Assembly (NCBI RefSeq): GCF_002993965.1
Contig: NZ_POST01000001.1
Coordinates: 218,188-252,118 of the forward strand
Direction of reading: 5' to 3'
Length of the DNA: 33,931 bases
DNA from: Apilactobacillus timberlakei
GTDB lineage: Bacteria > Bacillota > Bacilli > Lactobacillales > Lactobacillaceae
This document shows, piece by piece, positions 16,741 to 24,110 of the stretch (positions are counted from its first letter, which is position 1; each line of letters opens with the position of its first letter). A program made the translations under genes and the position numbers. The notes below the pieces were generated by a model. That model had not been told where the DNA came from. It made no database searches and was given only the letters and a program-made list of their open reading frames with translations.

Positions 16741-17793
16741 TTATTTAACTAAAACTGCTTTACGTCCTTCTTGATTATATAATTTCATAAATTGCTTTGT
16801 AGAAGTCCAGAAAACGGGTTTATTAGTAGTTCTATAAGTTGCCTTCCATGAAGAAGGATCAGCCATTTTAAAGTATCCACGTTTATAACCGACTACTACT
16901 AAAGTATGACCAGTTGCTTTTCTCATACGATATCCAGTTGCAGCAATTACTGGATTTCCATGTTGCACTTCATTAATAATTTTAGTCTTAGAAGCACCGG
17001 TTATATTATATACACCATTATAATATTTTCTACCAAATGGTGCTAATGCACTAGGATAAATGGTCCAATCTTGATTAGTATGATTTACAGCATATGGATT
17101 CCCAACAAATCCCTTATTATGATCATATTTTGCACGAGGCATTTTTTTCAAAAAGCCATTTAAACTAATATTTTCTCCAACACCCTTAGTGGATAAGGCC
17201 ATCTTTAAAGCTGTTGCTTCACAACCATTAGGTGCATCAAATGGAAAATGTTGACTAGTATATGTAAATGGAATTTCATATACATTAGTCGTAGATAAAT
17301 AAGTAGCATTAATCCAACCCTGATCTTGCCCACGATATTTAATTTGATAATAGGTTCTTTCTTTAGCTCTTGCGACATTCGTCAATTGAACTAATTGCCC
17401 TTTCAAGTTTAAAGTCTTTTTCACACGAGTACCACGATTATAAGGACCCACAAATGATTTGATTCCATTAACATTTACATTTCTAGCATTATAGTTAGCT
17501 GCTGAAGAATATGTAAAATTAACATGATCCACAAATTTATTTTTTTCAGCTTCTTTTCTAGCTGCTTCTTGTTTCTCAGCTTCTTGTTTAGCCTGAGCTT
17601 GTTTTTCGCCCTCTTGTTTTTCTTTTTGCTTATCAGCATCGTTATCATTATTTTGACTTTCATTACTGGTAGATTGAGCAGTAGCAATATTATTGCTATT
17701 AGTATCAGCATGTGCCAAAGAAGATTGACCACCTACAACAAATGCAGTAGCTAAAAATAATGCCAATGCAGATGATGACAATATCCTTTTCAT
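16741..17793 (-). CDS. Secreted C39-like cysteine peptidase with SH3-like region
   Basis: Start chosen at MKRILSSSAL (350 residues) because GGAG is 9 bp upstream; the frame extends five codons further without a site. A signal peptide ends near AHA-D (residue 29-30). Then come an Asn/Ser-rich stretch, a Lys/Glu/Gln/Ala coiled-coil-like linker (about 50-90), an SH3-like segment with paired GPYNRGTRVKK and GQDQGWINATYL, and a C-terminal C39_2-type papain-fold domain with the nucleophile Cys in FDAPNGCEATALKMAL, His in GHTLVVVGY and Asp in MADPSSW. Probably a wall-associated peptidase of unknown target; no bacteriocin or ABC exporter is adjacent, unlike true C39 leader peptidases. Confidence 0.82.
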   Translation of the reverse strand: MKRILSSSALALFLATAFVVGGQSSLAHADTNSNNIATAQSTSNESQNNDNDADKQKEKQEGEKQAQAKQEAEKQEAARKEAEKNKFVDHVNFTYSSAANYNARNVNVNGIKSFVGPYNRGTRVKKTLNLKGQLVQLTNVARAKERTYYQIKYRGQDQGWINATYLSTTNVYEIPFTYTSQHFPFDAPNGCEATALKMALSTKGVGENISLNGFLKKMPRAKYDHNKGFVGNPYAVNHTNQDWTIYPSALAPFGRKYYNGVYNITGASKTKIINEVQHGNPVIAATGYRMRKATGHTLVVVGYKRGYFKMADPSSWKATYRTTNKPVFWTSTKQFMKLYNQEGRKAVLVK

Positions 17794-17914
17794 ATATTTC
17801 AACTCCATCCAATTATTATATAACTACAATATAGTACAAAAAGGAAGTAAATAATAATAATAACCATTTATGTAAATAAATTTTAACACTCAGGTAATAT
17901 TATTGTTCTAATGG

Positions 17915-17950
17915 CAAAAAAAGACACAGTAAAGTCATATTTACTGTGTC
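17915..17950 (-). terminator. Terminator of the ABC-F gene
   Basis: On the minus strand GACACAGTAAA pairs with TTTACTGTGTC and is followed by TTTTTT, beginning 11 bp after the ABC-F stop codon. The rest of 17794-17961 is AT-rich with no further gene seen. Confidence 0.9.
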
Positions 17951-17961
17951 CTTATTAATTT

Positions 17962-19587
17962 TTATTTGTATAGTTGTTCTACTTGCTTTTGAATATCGGA
18001 ATTATCCATAAAATCATTATAACTAGTATCAGCTCTTTGGATCATACCTTTATCAGACACTTCAATAATATGATCAGCAATAGTTTGAATAAATTCACGG
18101 TCATGAGAAGTAAAGACAATCGAACCATCAAATGGAATTAAACTATCATTCAATGCAGTAATTGATTCCATGTCTAAGTGGTTAGTAGGATCATCCATAA
18201 TTAAAACATTACCCTTTTGTAACATCATCTTGGATAACATACAACGTACTTTTTCTCCCCCTGATAATACTTTAATTTGCTTTTGAATATTATCACCAGA
18301 GAATAACATACGACCTAAGAAACTACGTAGGAATGGATCATCACTTTCTTCTTTTGAAGCAAATTGTCTTAACCAATCGATAATCGTTAATGAATCATCT
18401 TCGAAATCAGAATTAATATTTCTAGGCATGTAAGAACGACGAGTAGTTTGTCCCCAAACAACTTCACCTGTATCTGGTTCAATTTTACCAGCAATAATTT
18501 GCATTAAAGTAGTAGTAGCTAAATCATTACGACTAGTAATTGCAGTTTTTTCACCAGGACGAAGGGTAAATGTAATATTATCTAAAATCTTCTTACCATC
18601 AATGGTCTTAGATACATTATTAACACTTAATAAGTCGTTTCCTAAGTCACGTTCTTTTTCAAACTTAATAAATGGATATTTACGTGAAGATGGTTTGATA
18701 TCATCTAAGGTAATTTTATCCAATTGCTTTTTACGTGAAGTCGCCTGCTTAGATTTAGAAGCATTAGCTGAGAAACGCGCAATAAATTCTTTTAATTCTT
18801 TAATTTGATCTTCTTTTTTAGCATTTTCATTTTGTTGCATTTTAGTAGCTAATTGACTAGATTTTAACCAAAAATCATAATTACCAACATATAATTGAAT
18901 TTTTTGATAGTCAACGTCACACATCATAGTACATACTTGATTTAAGAAATATCTATCATGAGATACTACAATCGCAATGTTTTCATAATCAGCTAAAAAG
19001 TTTTGTAACCAATCAATAGTATGATTATCCAAACCATTAGTAGGTTCATCAAGTAATAAAATATCTGGATTACCAAATAAAGCTTGTGCAAGTAAGACTT
19101 TAACTTTTTGACCTTCTGTTAATTCACTCATCTTTTGATGATGTAATTCTTCAGGAATTCCAACACTTTGTAACAATTGGGATGCATCAGAATCAGCGTT
19201 CCAACCGTCCATTTCCGCAAATTCACCTTCTAATTCAGCAGCTTTAACACCATCTTCATCAGAAAAATCAGATTTTGCATACAAAGCATCTTTTTCTTTC
19301 ATTATTCGATATAACTTTTCATAACCTTGAATTACAGTATCTAATACTTCATAATCTTCAAAACCATAATGGTCTTGACTTAAACTTGATAAACGTTCAT
19401 TAGGTCCGATTGAGATATTACCACTAGTGGGCTCAATTTTTCCTTCTAGCATCTTCAAAAAGGTTGACTTACCGGCACCGTTGGCCCCAATAACTCCATA
19501 ACAGTTACCAGGCGTGAACTTAAGATTAACATTTTCATATAATTTTTTACCTGAGAAATGTAATCCCATATCTGATACAGTTATCAT
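17962..19587 (-). CDS. ABC-F family ATPase, YkpA/YbiT type
   Basis: Soluble twin-ATPase acting on ribosomes rather than on a membrane channel. Domain 1 has Walker A GANGAGKS, a weak signature LTEGQ and LLLDEPTNGLD. Then comes the linker rich in Lys/Ser/Arg (FSANASKSKQATSRKKQL). Domain 2 has a degenerate P-loop (SRNDLATTT), a canonical LSGGEK and LIMDDPTNHLD, where Asp takes the place of the catalytic Glu. Only one composite ATP site (domain 1 Walker A with domain 2 signature) is therefore canonical. As I recall Bacillus YkpA, this asymmetry is typical of the subfamily. The 541-residue length fits housekeeping members and no antibiotic-resistance subtype is indicated. Confidence 0.9.
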   Translation of the reverse strand: MITVSDMGLHFSGKKLYENVNLKFTPGNCYGVIGANGAGKSTFLKMLEGKIEPTSGNISIGPNERLSSLSQDHYGFEDYEVLDTVIQGYEKLYRIMKEKDALYAKSDFSDEDGVKAAELEGEFAEMDGWNADSDASQLLQSVGIPEELHHQKMSELTEGQKVKVLLAQALFGNPDILLLDEPTNGLDNHTIDWLQNFLADYENIAIVVSHDRYFLNQVCTMMCDVDYQKIQLYVGNYDFWLKSSQLATKMQQNENAKKEDQIKELKEFIARFSANASKSKQATSRKKQLDKITLDDIKPSSRKYPFIKFEKERDLGNDLLSVNNVSKTIDGKKILDNITFTLRPGEKTAITSRNDLATTTLMQIIAGKIEPDTGEVVWGQTTRRSYMPRNINSDFEDDSLTIIDWLRQFASKEESDDPFLRSFLGRMLFSGDNIQKQIKVLSGGEKVRCMLSKMMLQKGNVLIMDDPTNHLDMESITALNDSLIPFDGSIVFTSHDREFIQTIADHIIEVSDKGMIQRADTSYNDFMDNSDIQKQVEQLYK

Positions 19588-19613
19588 TTCATACCTCCAT
19601 CTAATTAAATAAT

Positions 19614-19653
19614 AAAAAACGTCCTTAGTTCTAAATATAGAATCAAGGACGTT
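19614..19653 (-). terminator. Terminator of the SDR gene
   Basis: AACGTCCTT and AAGGACGTT enclose an inner GTTCTA/TAGAAT stem; on the minus strand it is followed by TTTT. It separates the SDR gene from the ABC-F gene. Confidence 0.85.
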
Positions 19654-19720
19654 AATATTTTATTGATTCAATTTATAACTCTGATAACCTTATCACATGC
19701 TAATAAACAACACAAGTTTA

Positions 19721-20374
19721 TTATTGTAGGACATCTGATATGTTCTTGTCACCAGAAGTGATTTCGTAAATATTATTTACAGTATCATCATTACCTAAGA
19801 TTTCAACGACTGAGTTAGCCACATCAGCTCTTGGAATATCCATTTGAGAATCAGATTCACTTGTCAAAATAATTTTACCAGTTTCAGCGTTATTAGTTAA
19901 TGCAGTTGGACGTAAAATAGTGTAGTCTAAGCCACTATTTTTCAAATATGCATCAGCATAATGTTTTGCAACATAGTAACCTGGTAATCCTGAATTAGGC
20001 CAGAAAGCACGATTATCAGCACCAACAGCACTGACCATTACATAACGTTTAATTCCAGCATCTTTAGCAGCAATCATAGTTTTAATGGCACCATCTAAAT
20101 CAATGCTTAAGGTCATATCATCACCTGTAGCTCCACCTGATCCAGCAGAGAAAACAATTGCTTGCGCACCACTTCGTTTAAATGCTGTTGTCATGTTTTC
20201 AGGACTTGATGTTAAATCAAAAAGTGTTGGTTCAACATTTTCCATATCTTTATATTCATCAAATTGATTTTCATTTCTTACACCAGCCAAAGTAGCGTAA
20301 CCTTGCTTGCCTAATTTTTCAACCATTTGTTTACCTACGTGCCCATGAGCACCTACAACGAATACTTTTTTCAT
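19721..20374 (-). CDS. NmrA-like NAD(P)-binding oxidoreductase (atypical SDR)
   Basis: Rossmann-fold protein of 217 residues with the dinucleotide motif GAHGHVGKQ (8-16), a VMVSAVGA strand, and a YYVAKHYADAYL segment with the Tyr/Lys pair followed by GLDYTILRPTAL. Members of this SDR_a5/NmrA group include quinone reductases and redox-sensing proteins; the substrate is not readable. AAAGGAAG precedes the ATG. It is monocistronic, with a perfect palindrome at 20399-20413 just upstream that may be its operator. Confidence 0.83.
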   Translation of the reverse strand: MKKVFVVGAHGHVGKQMVEKLGKQGYATLAGVRNENQFDEYKDMENVEPTLFDLTSSPENMTTAFKRSGAQAIVFSAGSGGATGDDMTLSIDLDGAIKTMIAAKDAGIKRYVMVSAVGADNRAFWPNSGLPGYYVAKHYADAYLKNSGLDYTILRPTALTNNAETGKIILTSESDSQMDIPRADVANSVVEILGNDDTVNNIYEITSGDKNISDVLQ

Positions 20375-20398
20375 TTTAAACTTCCTTTCTTAAAGTAA

Positions 20399-20413
20399 GT
20401 AGTAATATACTAC
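20399..20413. promoter_or_regulatory. Perfect palindrome upstream of the SDR gene
   Basis: GTAGTA-ATA-TACTAC lies 25 bp before the SDR start codon, between the probable promoter and the ribosome-binding site. Position and symmetry suit a repressor dimer; the regulator is not in the window. Confidence 0.45.
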
Positions 20414-20456
20414 CAGTCTATAAATCATATTGAAAATATTTTGTTCATAAAATTAT

Positions 20457-20488
20457 AAAAACGTCTCTAAATTGATAGAGACGTTTTT
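20457..20488. terminator. Terminator of the HesB-fold gene
   Basis: ACGTCTCTA pairs with TAGAGACGT around AATTGA; T-tracts occur on both strands. It follows the minus-strand gene ending at 20526. Confidence 0.9.
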
Positions 20489-20525
20489 ATAAAATTGTTT
20501 TTTCGTTTAATTAAGTCGAGTATTT

Positions 20526-20876
20526 TTATTTAATTTTTCTTTCATCTGAAATTGGAACATTTTCATCAATAATTCCAGCATCGCCAGATAATTGTAAATT
20601 ATTCATCTTAAGATCTAATTTCAAATTTTGATCCATATATGACTTGCTGTATCCCTTAATATAAATTGGTCCAAGATCTGAATCCATGCTTTCATCAAAA
20701 TCATGATCATCTAAATCAGGGTCAACTGCAATGAAATCAAAAGATGTGTCAATTGCACAAGAACCAGCATCAGAATAATTTCCAACACCATCATCTAAAC
20801 TTAAAAATAATTTTGCGTTACCAGAAATATTGTCTTGAATCTTTTTCTTTGCTGCATCTGTAATTGTTAATTTCAT
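20526..20876 (-). CDS. HesB/IscA-fold family protein, single cysteine
   Basis: A 116-residue protein beginning MKLTITDAAKKKIQD, as in the iron-sulfur cluster biosynthesis family. The A-type scaffolds IscA and SufA bind clusters through three conserved Cys; here only Cys40 (AGSCAID) is present and the C-terminal CxC is absent, so a scaffold role is unlikely. It is rich in Asp between 50 and 70. The gene is alone, with a strong promoter (20911-20938), AGGGGG before the ATG and its own terminator. This resembles the YneR-like proteins of Bacilli, whose role is unknown. Confidence 0.78.
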   Translation of the reverse strand: MKLTITDAAKKKIQDNISGNAKLFLSLDDGVGNYSDAGSCAIDTSFDFIAVDPDLDDHDFDESMDSDLGPIYIKGYSKSYMDQNLKLDLKMNNLQLSGDAGIIDENVPISDERKIK

Positions 20877-20910
20877 ATCAATACCCCCTACAATTTATAT
20901 CACAAATTAC

Positions 20911-20938
20911 ATTGTACACGTTATAAATCTTGTGTCAA
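20911..20938 (-). promoter_or_regulatory. Promoter of the HesB-fold gene
   Basis: On the minus strand TTGACA (20933-20938), 16 bp, TACAAT (20911-20916), about 35 bp before the start codon. The -35 matches the sigma-A consensus exactly and the -10 differs at one base. Confidence 0.8.
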
Positions 20939-20972
20939 TGTTTTGTGTACAAAATATTTTAGCATTTATAAA

Positions 20973-22388
20973 TCACTGATTCTGATACCAGTCATATATT
21001 GATCTAGCAACATCTAAATCGATATACTTAGCAAGGATTTCCCCTGAAGTATCTCCTCTTCTCTCAGATATTTTTAAATGAGCTAAATTCTTTTTTTGCA
21101 TCCAAATGCTTTCTCTTAAAGTTATCGATTGAATACAATGCCAATTTATAAAATGTAAATGACGATTAAAGAATCGACAGTTTTCAATCACTAAATCATC
21201 ATTTTTAATAACTTTAACCCCATTATGACGATATCGATAAAATCCGTTAAATATAACTGCAACTAGTATCATTATTTCTATAAAAAAAAACATAGTTAAC
21301 CAATTATTTCCATTTAATAACAATGGTAATGGTAATAAAAGGGTCCACAAACTATTTCTAATAAACAACCAAATCGAATAAGCACGTTGTCCTAATATTT
21401 TAGGATCTTTTGGTGGTAAATTATCAAAAAATTGGTTAGTAATTGTATATAAGTTTTTAGAATTTAAAACCGGAATAACAATAGGATCTTTAGTATTAGT
21501 GCTTTCTTTTCGATCGGAGATAATTGTAATTTTAACAGTTATTAGTTTAAATAAACTTCGAATGATATTTTGTGAAAAGTTAATGCTTTGAATACGCTTA
21601 ATATTTATTCTGAGTGTTTCTTTCTTTAGTAACCCCCGACTGAAAGTTAAGTAGCCATCCTTTTTAGTAAGTGTAAATCGATAGTATTGAATCCATATCG
21701 AGATATAACTAACAACAAAAGCAATTATTAATAAAATAACAATCTCTAGTATAACTATTATAATTCCTTTGCTACCTAAATAATTAAAAAACGCATCCTT
21801 ATACTTAGCAGAGATTGCAAATGAATACCTTTGATAAAATTCAAATAAAATAAATAATCCAAATAAGCCTCTAAAACTAGTTAAAGCAAATAAATTCATT
21901 GAATGATTAGAAATTTTATACTGTGCATCAAAGCTATTATTAACATCTGACTTTGTAATCTTATTTTCAGGTTTCGAGTTAATAGCAACGGATTTTTTAT
22001 TTTCCAATATTTTAGCAACATTCTCATTAACTGCAATTAAATTAATATTGGAATCAGAACGACTAGCATTATCAACAATTACCTCTTCTAAACTAAACGG
22101 TTTCAAAAAGAACCATTGTTTGCGATGAATATTTTGAATTTTTTCATAAGGCATATGTATTTCTTTTTTGAAAAAGATGCCACGCTTTACTAGTAATTGT
22201 TCATCTAAAATAGAATAGCGGTAAGAAAAATAAGCAGCAATGTTATATACAAATAAACAAAGTGCAAAGATTGGAGTTAGCCAAATAATTCTTATCCATA
22301 TACTTATAGCAAATATTCCTATAACTTGAGAAAAATAATTTCTTAAACCAAATAACAATGCTAATGGGTTTAAAAGCTTATTTTGCAT
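20973..22388 (-). CDS. ydbT: Membrane protein with bacterial PH domains, YdbT type
   Basis: A 471-residue integral membrane protein with several hydrophobic pairs (near 20-50, 165-180, 205-235 and 345-390) alternating with bPH2 (DUF304) domains; each domain opens with a run such as YRYSILDEQLLVKRGIFFKKE, YRFTLTKKDGYLTFSRG or GVKVIKNDDLVIENCRF. It overlaps ydbS by 11 bp, the arrangement of Bacillus subtilis ydbST, a sigma-W operon I recall as giving resistance to a cyclic bacteriocin. A similar envelope-defence role is plausible here. It is the last gene of a three-gene operon headed by an alkyltransferase-like gene, which is not part of the Bacillus operon as I know it. Confidence 0.85.
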   Translation of the reverse strand: MQNKLLNPLALLFGLRNYFSQVIGIFAISIWIRIIWLTPIFALCLFVYNIAAYFSYRYSILDEQLLVKRGIFFKKEIHMPYEKIQNIHRKQWFFLKPFSLEEVIVDNASRSDSNINLIAVNENVAKILENKKSVAINSKPENKITKSDVNNSFDAQYKISNHSMNLFALTSFRGLFGLFILFEFYQRYSFAISAKYKDAFFNYLGSKGIIIVILEIVILLIIAFVVSYISIWIQYYRFTLTKKDGYLTFSRGLLKKETLRINIKRIQSINFSQNIIRSLFKLITVKITIISDRKESTNTKDPIVIPVLNSKNLYTITNQFFDNLPPKDPKILGQRAYSIWLFIRNSLWTLLLPLPLLLNGNNWLTMFFFIEIMILVAVIFNGFYRYRHNGVKVIKNDDLVIENCRFFNRHLHFINWHCIQSITLRESIWMQKKNLAHLKISERRGDTSGEILAKYIDLDVARSIYDWYQNQ

Positions 22389-22839
22389 TTTTGGCCTCCA
22401 TTGCTAAATCCATTACTTGTTTTCTAATAAGTTGGGCTTCTTGATGCGTAACTGCTTCAATTTTATGATTATCGCCGGCAGTATCAATATAAACGCTATT
22501 TAATTTTTGTATTCTTAACAAGGGACCTTGATTTAGGTTGACATTTTGTACTCTGGCAATTGGAATGGAAGATAATTTTCTAAAGAAAAAGCCCTTTTGA
22601 ATCTCGACATATTCTTCAGAGATTTTGTATTTATTAAATGCATAACGATATGGAATTAGTGTTAACTCACATATTAATTCAAATATTCCAATACCCAAGA
22701 TGATAAAAGAAAACCAAAGCGGCCATTTAATAAGAGATAATAAGAATCTAGATAGTGCAAATACTAATAGCCAAAAAACAAAAATAATGATTGAAGCCTG
22801 CATCCATATTTTTTTAACATTTTCAGGTAATTTTTTCAT
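22378..22839 (-). CDS. ydbS: Membrane protein with one bacterial PH domain, YdbS type
   Basis: 153 residues: two transmembrane helices (about 13-30 and 38-62) followed by one bPH2 domain starting YRYAFNKYKISEEYVEI, with the conserved FFFRKLSSIPIARVQNVNL and GDNHKIEAV. It starts 4 bp after the alkyltransferase-like gene ends and overlaps ydbT, so all three should be on one transcript. The partner YdbT probably forms a complex with it in the membrane. Confidence 0.86.
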   Translation of the reverse strand: MKKLPENVKKIWMQASIIIFVFWLLVFALSRFLLSLIKWPLWFSFIILGIGIFELICELTLIPYRYAFNKYKISEEYVEIQKGFFFRKLSSIPIARVQNVNLNQGPLLRIQKLNSVYIDTAGDNHKIEAVTHQEAQLIRKQVMDLAMEAKNAK

Positions 22840-22843
22840 AAAA

Positions 22844-23362
22844 CTACTCCTTTTCGATATTTAAAAGATATTTAATAAATGCAGAGCTGTTTCTAAGGCT
22901 GTTTTTATAATCAACACCTGTAATTCGATGACTTGGGATTAAAATAATTAATGGGTTAGATAAAATTGCTTCTTCAACTTGTGATTTACTTTCAGCAAAT
23001 TGATTGGCAAAATCATTTAAATCAATTGTGTCACCATATTTAATGGTAGTAATTTCTGACCATACTTTCTTTTGGAATTCATTACCTATAAAATTCATTG
23101 GTAAGTCAAAATATTTTCGATTACCATCTAAATATTCACGGATTTGAATCTTATATTCTTCGGTTTTCTCATTGCCATATTTAAATTCTGCTGCTAAATT
23201 TGAAAAAAAATCATAAATCTCAGAAATACCACAATTAGGATTATTAACAAAATTTATACCACTATCATTAGCAGTAATTATTAATTGAATATTATTATAT
23301 TCAATCTTATCCCATAATAGTTGTTCCATAAACGTTTTTTCATTCCTATCTATATTGTACAT
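22844..23362 (-). CDS. Alkyltransferase-like (MGMT/Ogt homologue) with Cys-to-Ser active site
   Basis: Homologue of O6-alkylguanine-DNA alkyltransferase: REYLDGNRKYFDLPM, then FQKKVW, then the active-site region NPLIILIPSHRITG. In working enzymes the last motif is PCHR and the Cys accepts the alkyl group; here it is Ser144 (codon AGT). The DNA-binding Tyr is Leu115 in TIDLNDFA and the arginine finger of RAV is Ser127 in SQV. Asn136, His145, Arg146 and the C-terminal Glu170 remain. It therefore cannot repair by the known route and resembles alkyltransferase-like proteins (ATLs) in logic, although ATLs usually keep Tyr and Arg. It leads the operon with ydbS and ydbT. The start is uncertain: ATG at 23362, or 11 codons later (23329). 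Confidence 0.8.
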   Translation of the reverse strand: MYNIDRNEKTFMEQLLWDKIEYNNIQLIITANDSGINFVNNPNCGISEIYDFFSNLAAEFKYGNEKTEEYKIQIREYLDGNRKYFDLPMNFIGNEFQKKVWSEITTIKYGDTIDLNDFANQFAESKSQVEEAILSNPLIILIPSHRITGVDYKNSLRNSSAFIKYLLNIEKE

Positions 23363-23404
23363 ATAAACATATTACCATAGTATTAAGCAGCTACATAGCA
23401 ATAG

Positions 23405-23428
23405 AAAAAAGCAGATAGAAATCTATCT
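23405..23428 (-). terminator. Terminator of the NlpC/P60 gene
   Basis: AGATAGA and TCTATCT form a 7-bp stem with a 2-nt spacer; on the minus strand GCTTTTTTC follows. It begins 4 bp after the stop codon. Confidence 0.75.
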
Positions 23429-23431
23429 CCC

Positions 23432-23908
23432 TTACTTCATAATTCTAGAATATCCAACTGCGTGCCACCAAGGAGCCTTAACATTTTCTCGAACAACGCC
23501 TCTATTTTGTGAATCAATCATTTTTCCTTTTCCAATATACATACCAACATGGTAAATACTGTGTTTACTACCACCAAAGAAAACTAAATCACCTGGTTTC
23601 AAATGATGTTTAGAAACCTTTTTACTACTTTTATATTGACTTTGGGCTGTTCTAGGCAAATTTTTACCAACACCATGTTTATAGACATATTTAACAAATC
23701 CAGAACAATCAAATGATTTGGGACCAGTTGAACCATATACATATTTTTTACCTAATTGTTTTTTTGCAATCTTATAAACTTTATTAAAATTTTCTTGTTG
23801 ACTATGTTCATTCGCAGAAGCTGTCTGCGTGTTAACTATACTAAATGTAAATAAGCCTATTAATAACGATACAAATAATAATATTTTAACCATCGGTATA
23901 GATTTCAT
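23432..23908 (-). CDS. Secreted NlpC/P60 (C40) peptidoglycan endopeptidase
   Basis: Cleaves peptide cross-bridges of the wall. The 158 residues comprise a signal peptide (hydrophobic 8-26, cleavage near ASA-NE) and a single C40 domain with no LysM or SH3 module. Catalytic Cys68 is in FDCSGFVKYVY and His120 in YHVGMYIGKGKM; the third position, usually a His, is Asp in MIDSQNRGVV. AGAAGG lies 8 bp before the ATG. A long inverted repeat at 23946-23975 overlaps its probable -10. It is a one-gene unit. Confidence 0.9.
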   Translation of the reverse strand: MKSIPMVKILLFVSLLIGLFTFSIVNTQTASANEHSQQENFNKVYKIAKKQLGKKYVYGSTGPKSFDCSGFVKYVYKHGVGKNLPRTAQSQYKSSKKVSKHHLKPGDLVFFGGSKHSIYHVGMYIGKGKMIDSQNRGVVRENVKAPWWHAVGYSRIMK

Positions 23909-23945
23909 TTATTTACCTTCTTTATTAATAATATTTTTTCATACG

Positions 23946-23975
23946 TTCTATAATTCAGTATTTAGAATTATAGAA
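23946..23975. promoter_or_regulatory. 30-bp inverted repeat upstream of the NlpC/P60 gene
   Basis: TTCTATAATTC and GAATTATAGAA are perfect 11-bp arms separated by 8 bp. On the minus strand the upstream arm contains TATAAT, a likely -10, about 60 bp from the start codon, so the repeat may be an operator or a 5'-UTR hairpin. Confidence 0.5.
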
Positions 23976-24068
23976 TAGAAACAATACTATTCAGCTACAA
24001 GTAAGTATCAAAATAATTAAAAAACAATTACCAAATGTTACTTAATGGTCTAAAGGGGTAAAAGGTTC

Positions 24069-24074
24069 TATAAT
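24069..24074 (+). promoter_or_regulatory. Probable -10 box of the DUF3290-DUF421 gene
   Basis: TATAAT 37 bp before the chosen TTG start; no good -35 is visible. Transcription would begin near 24081, which argues against the GTG at 24081 as start codon. Confidence 0.5.
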
Positions 24075-24110
24075 ATATATGTGACAAATTTTATTAATAC
24101 AGGTGATTTT

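Noticed and set aside
16741-17793. Bacteriocin processing system because of the C39-like peptidase.
   Set aside because: The protein is secreted and soluble, lacks ABC and transmembrane domains, and no leader-peptide gene or exporter is adjacent.
17962-19587. Degenerate second P-loop and Asp for Glu in the ABC-F protein as a novel feature.
   Set aside because: As I recall Bacillus YkpA and its relatives, the second Walker A is degenerate in the same way; the remaining composite site is intact, so this is a subfamily trait.
22844-23362. Cys-to-Ser change as a sequencing error in a normal alkyltransferase.
   Set aside because: A single base (AGT versus TGT) would explain the Ser, but the Tyr and arginine-finger positions have also changed, so the protein is genuinely divergent.
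24081-24110. GTG at 24081 as start of the DUF3290-DUF421 gene.
   Set aside because: It falls at the expected transcription start 7 bp after TATAAT and has no ribosome-binding site; the TTG at 24111 has one and gives the usual DUF3290 N-terminus.
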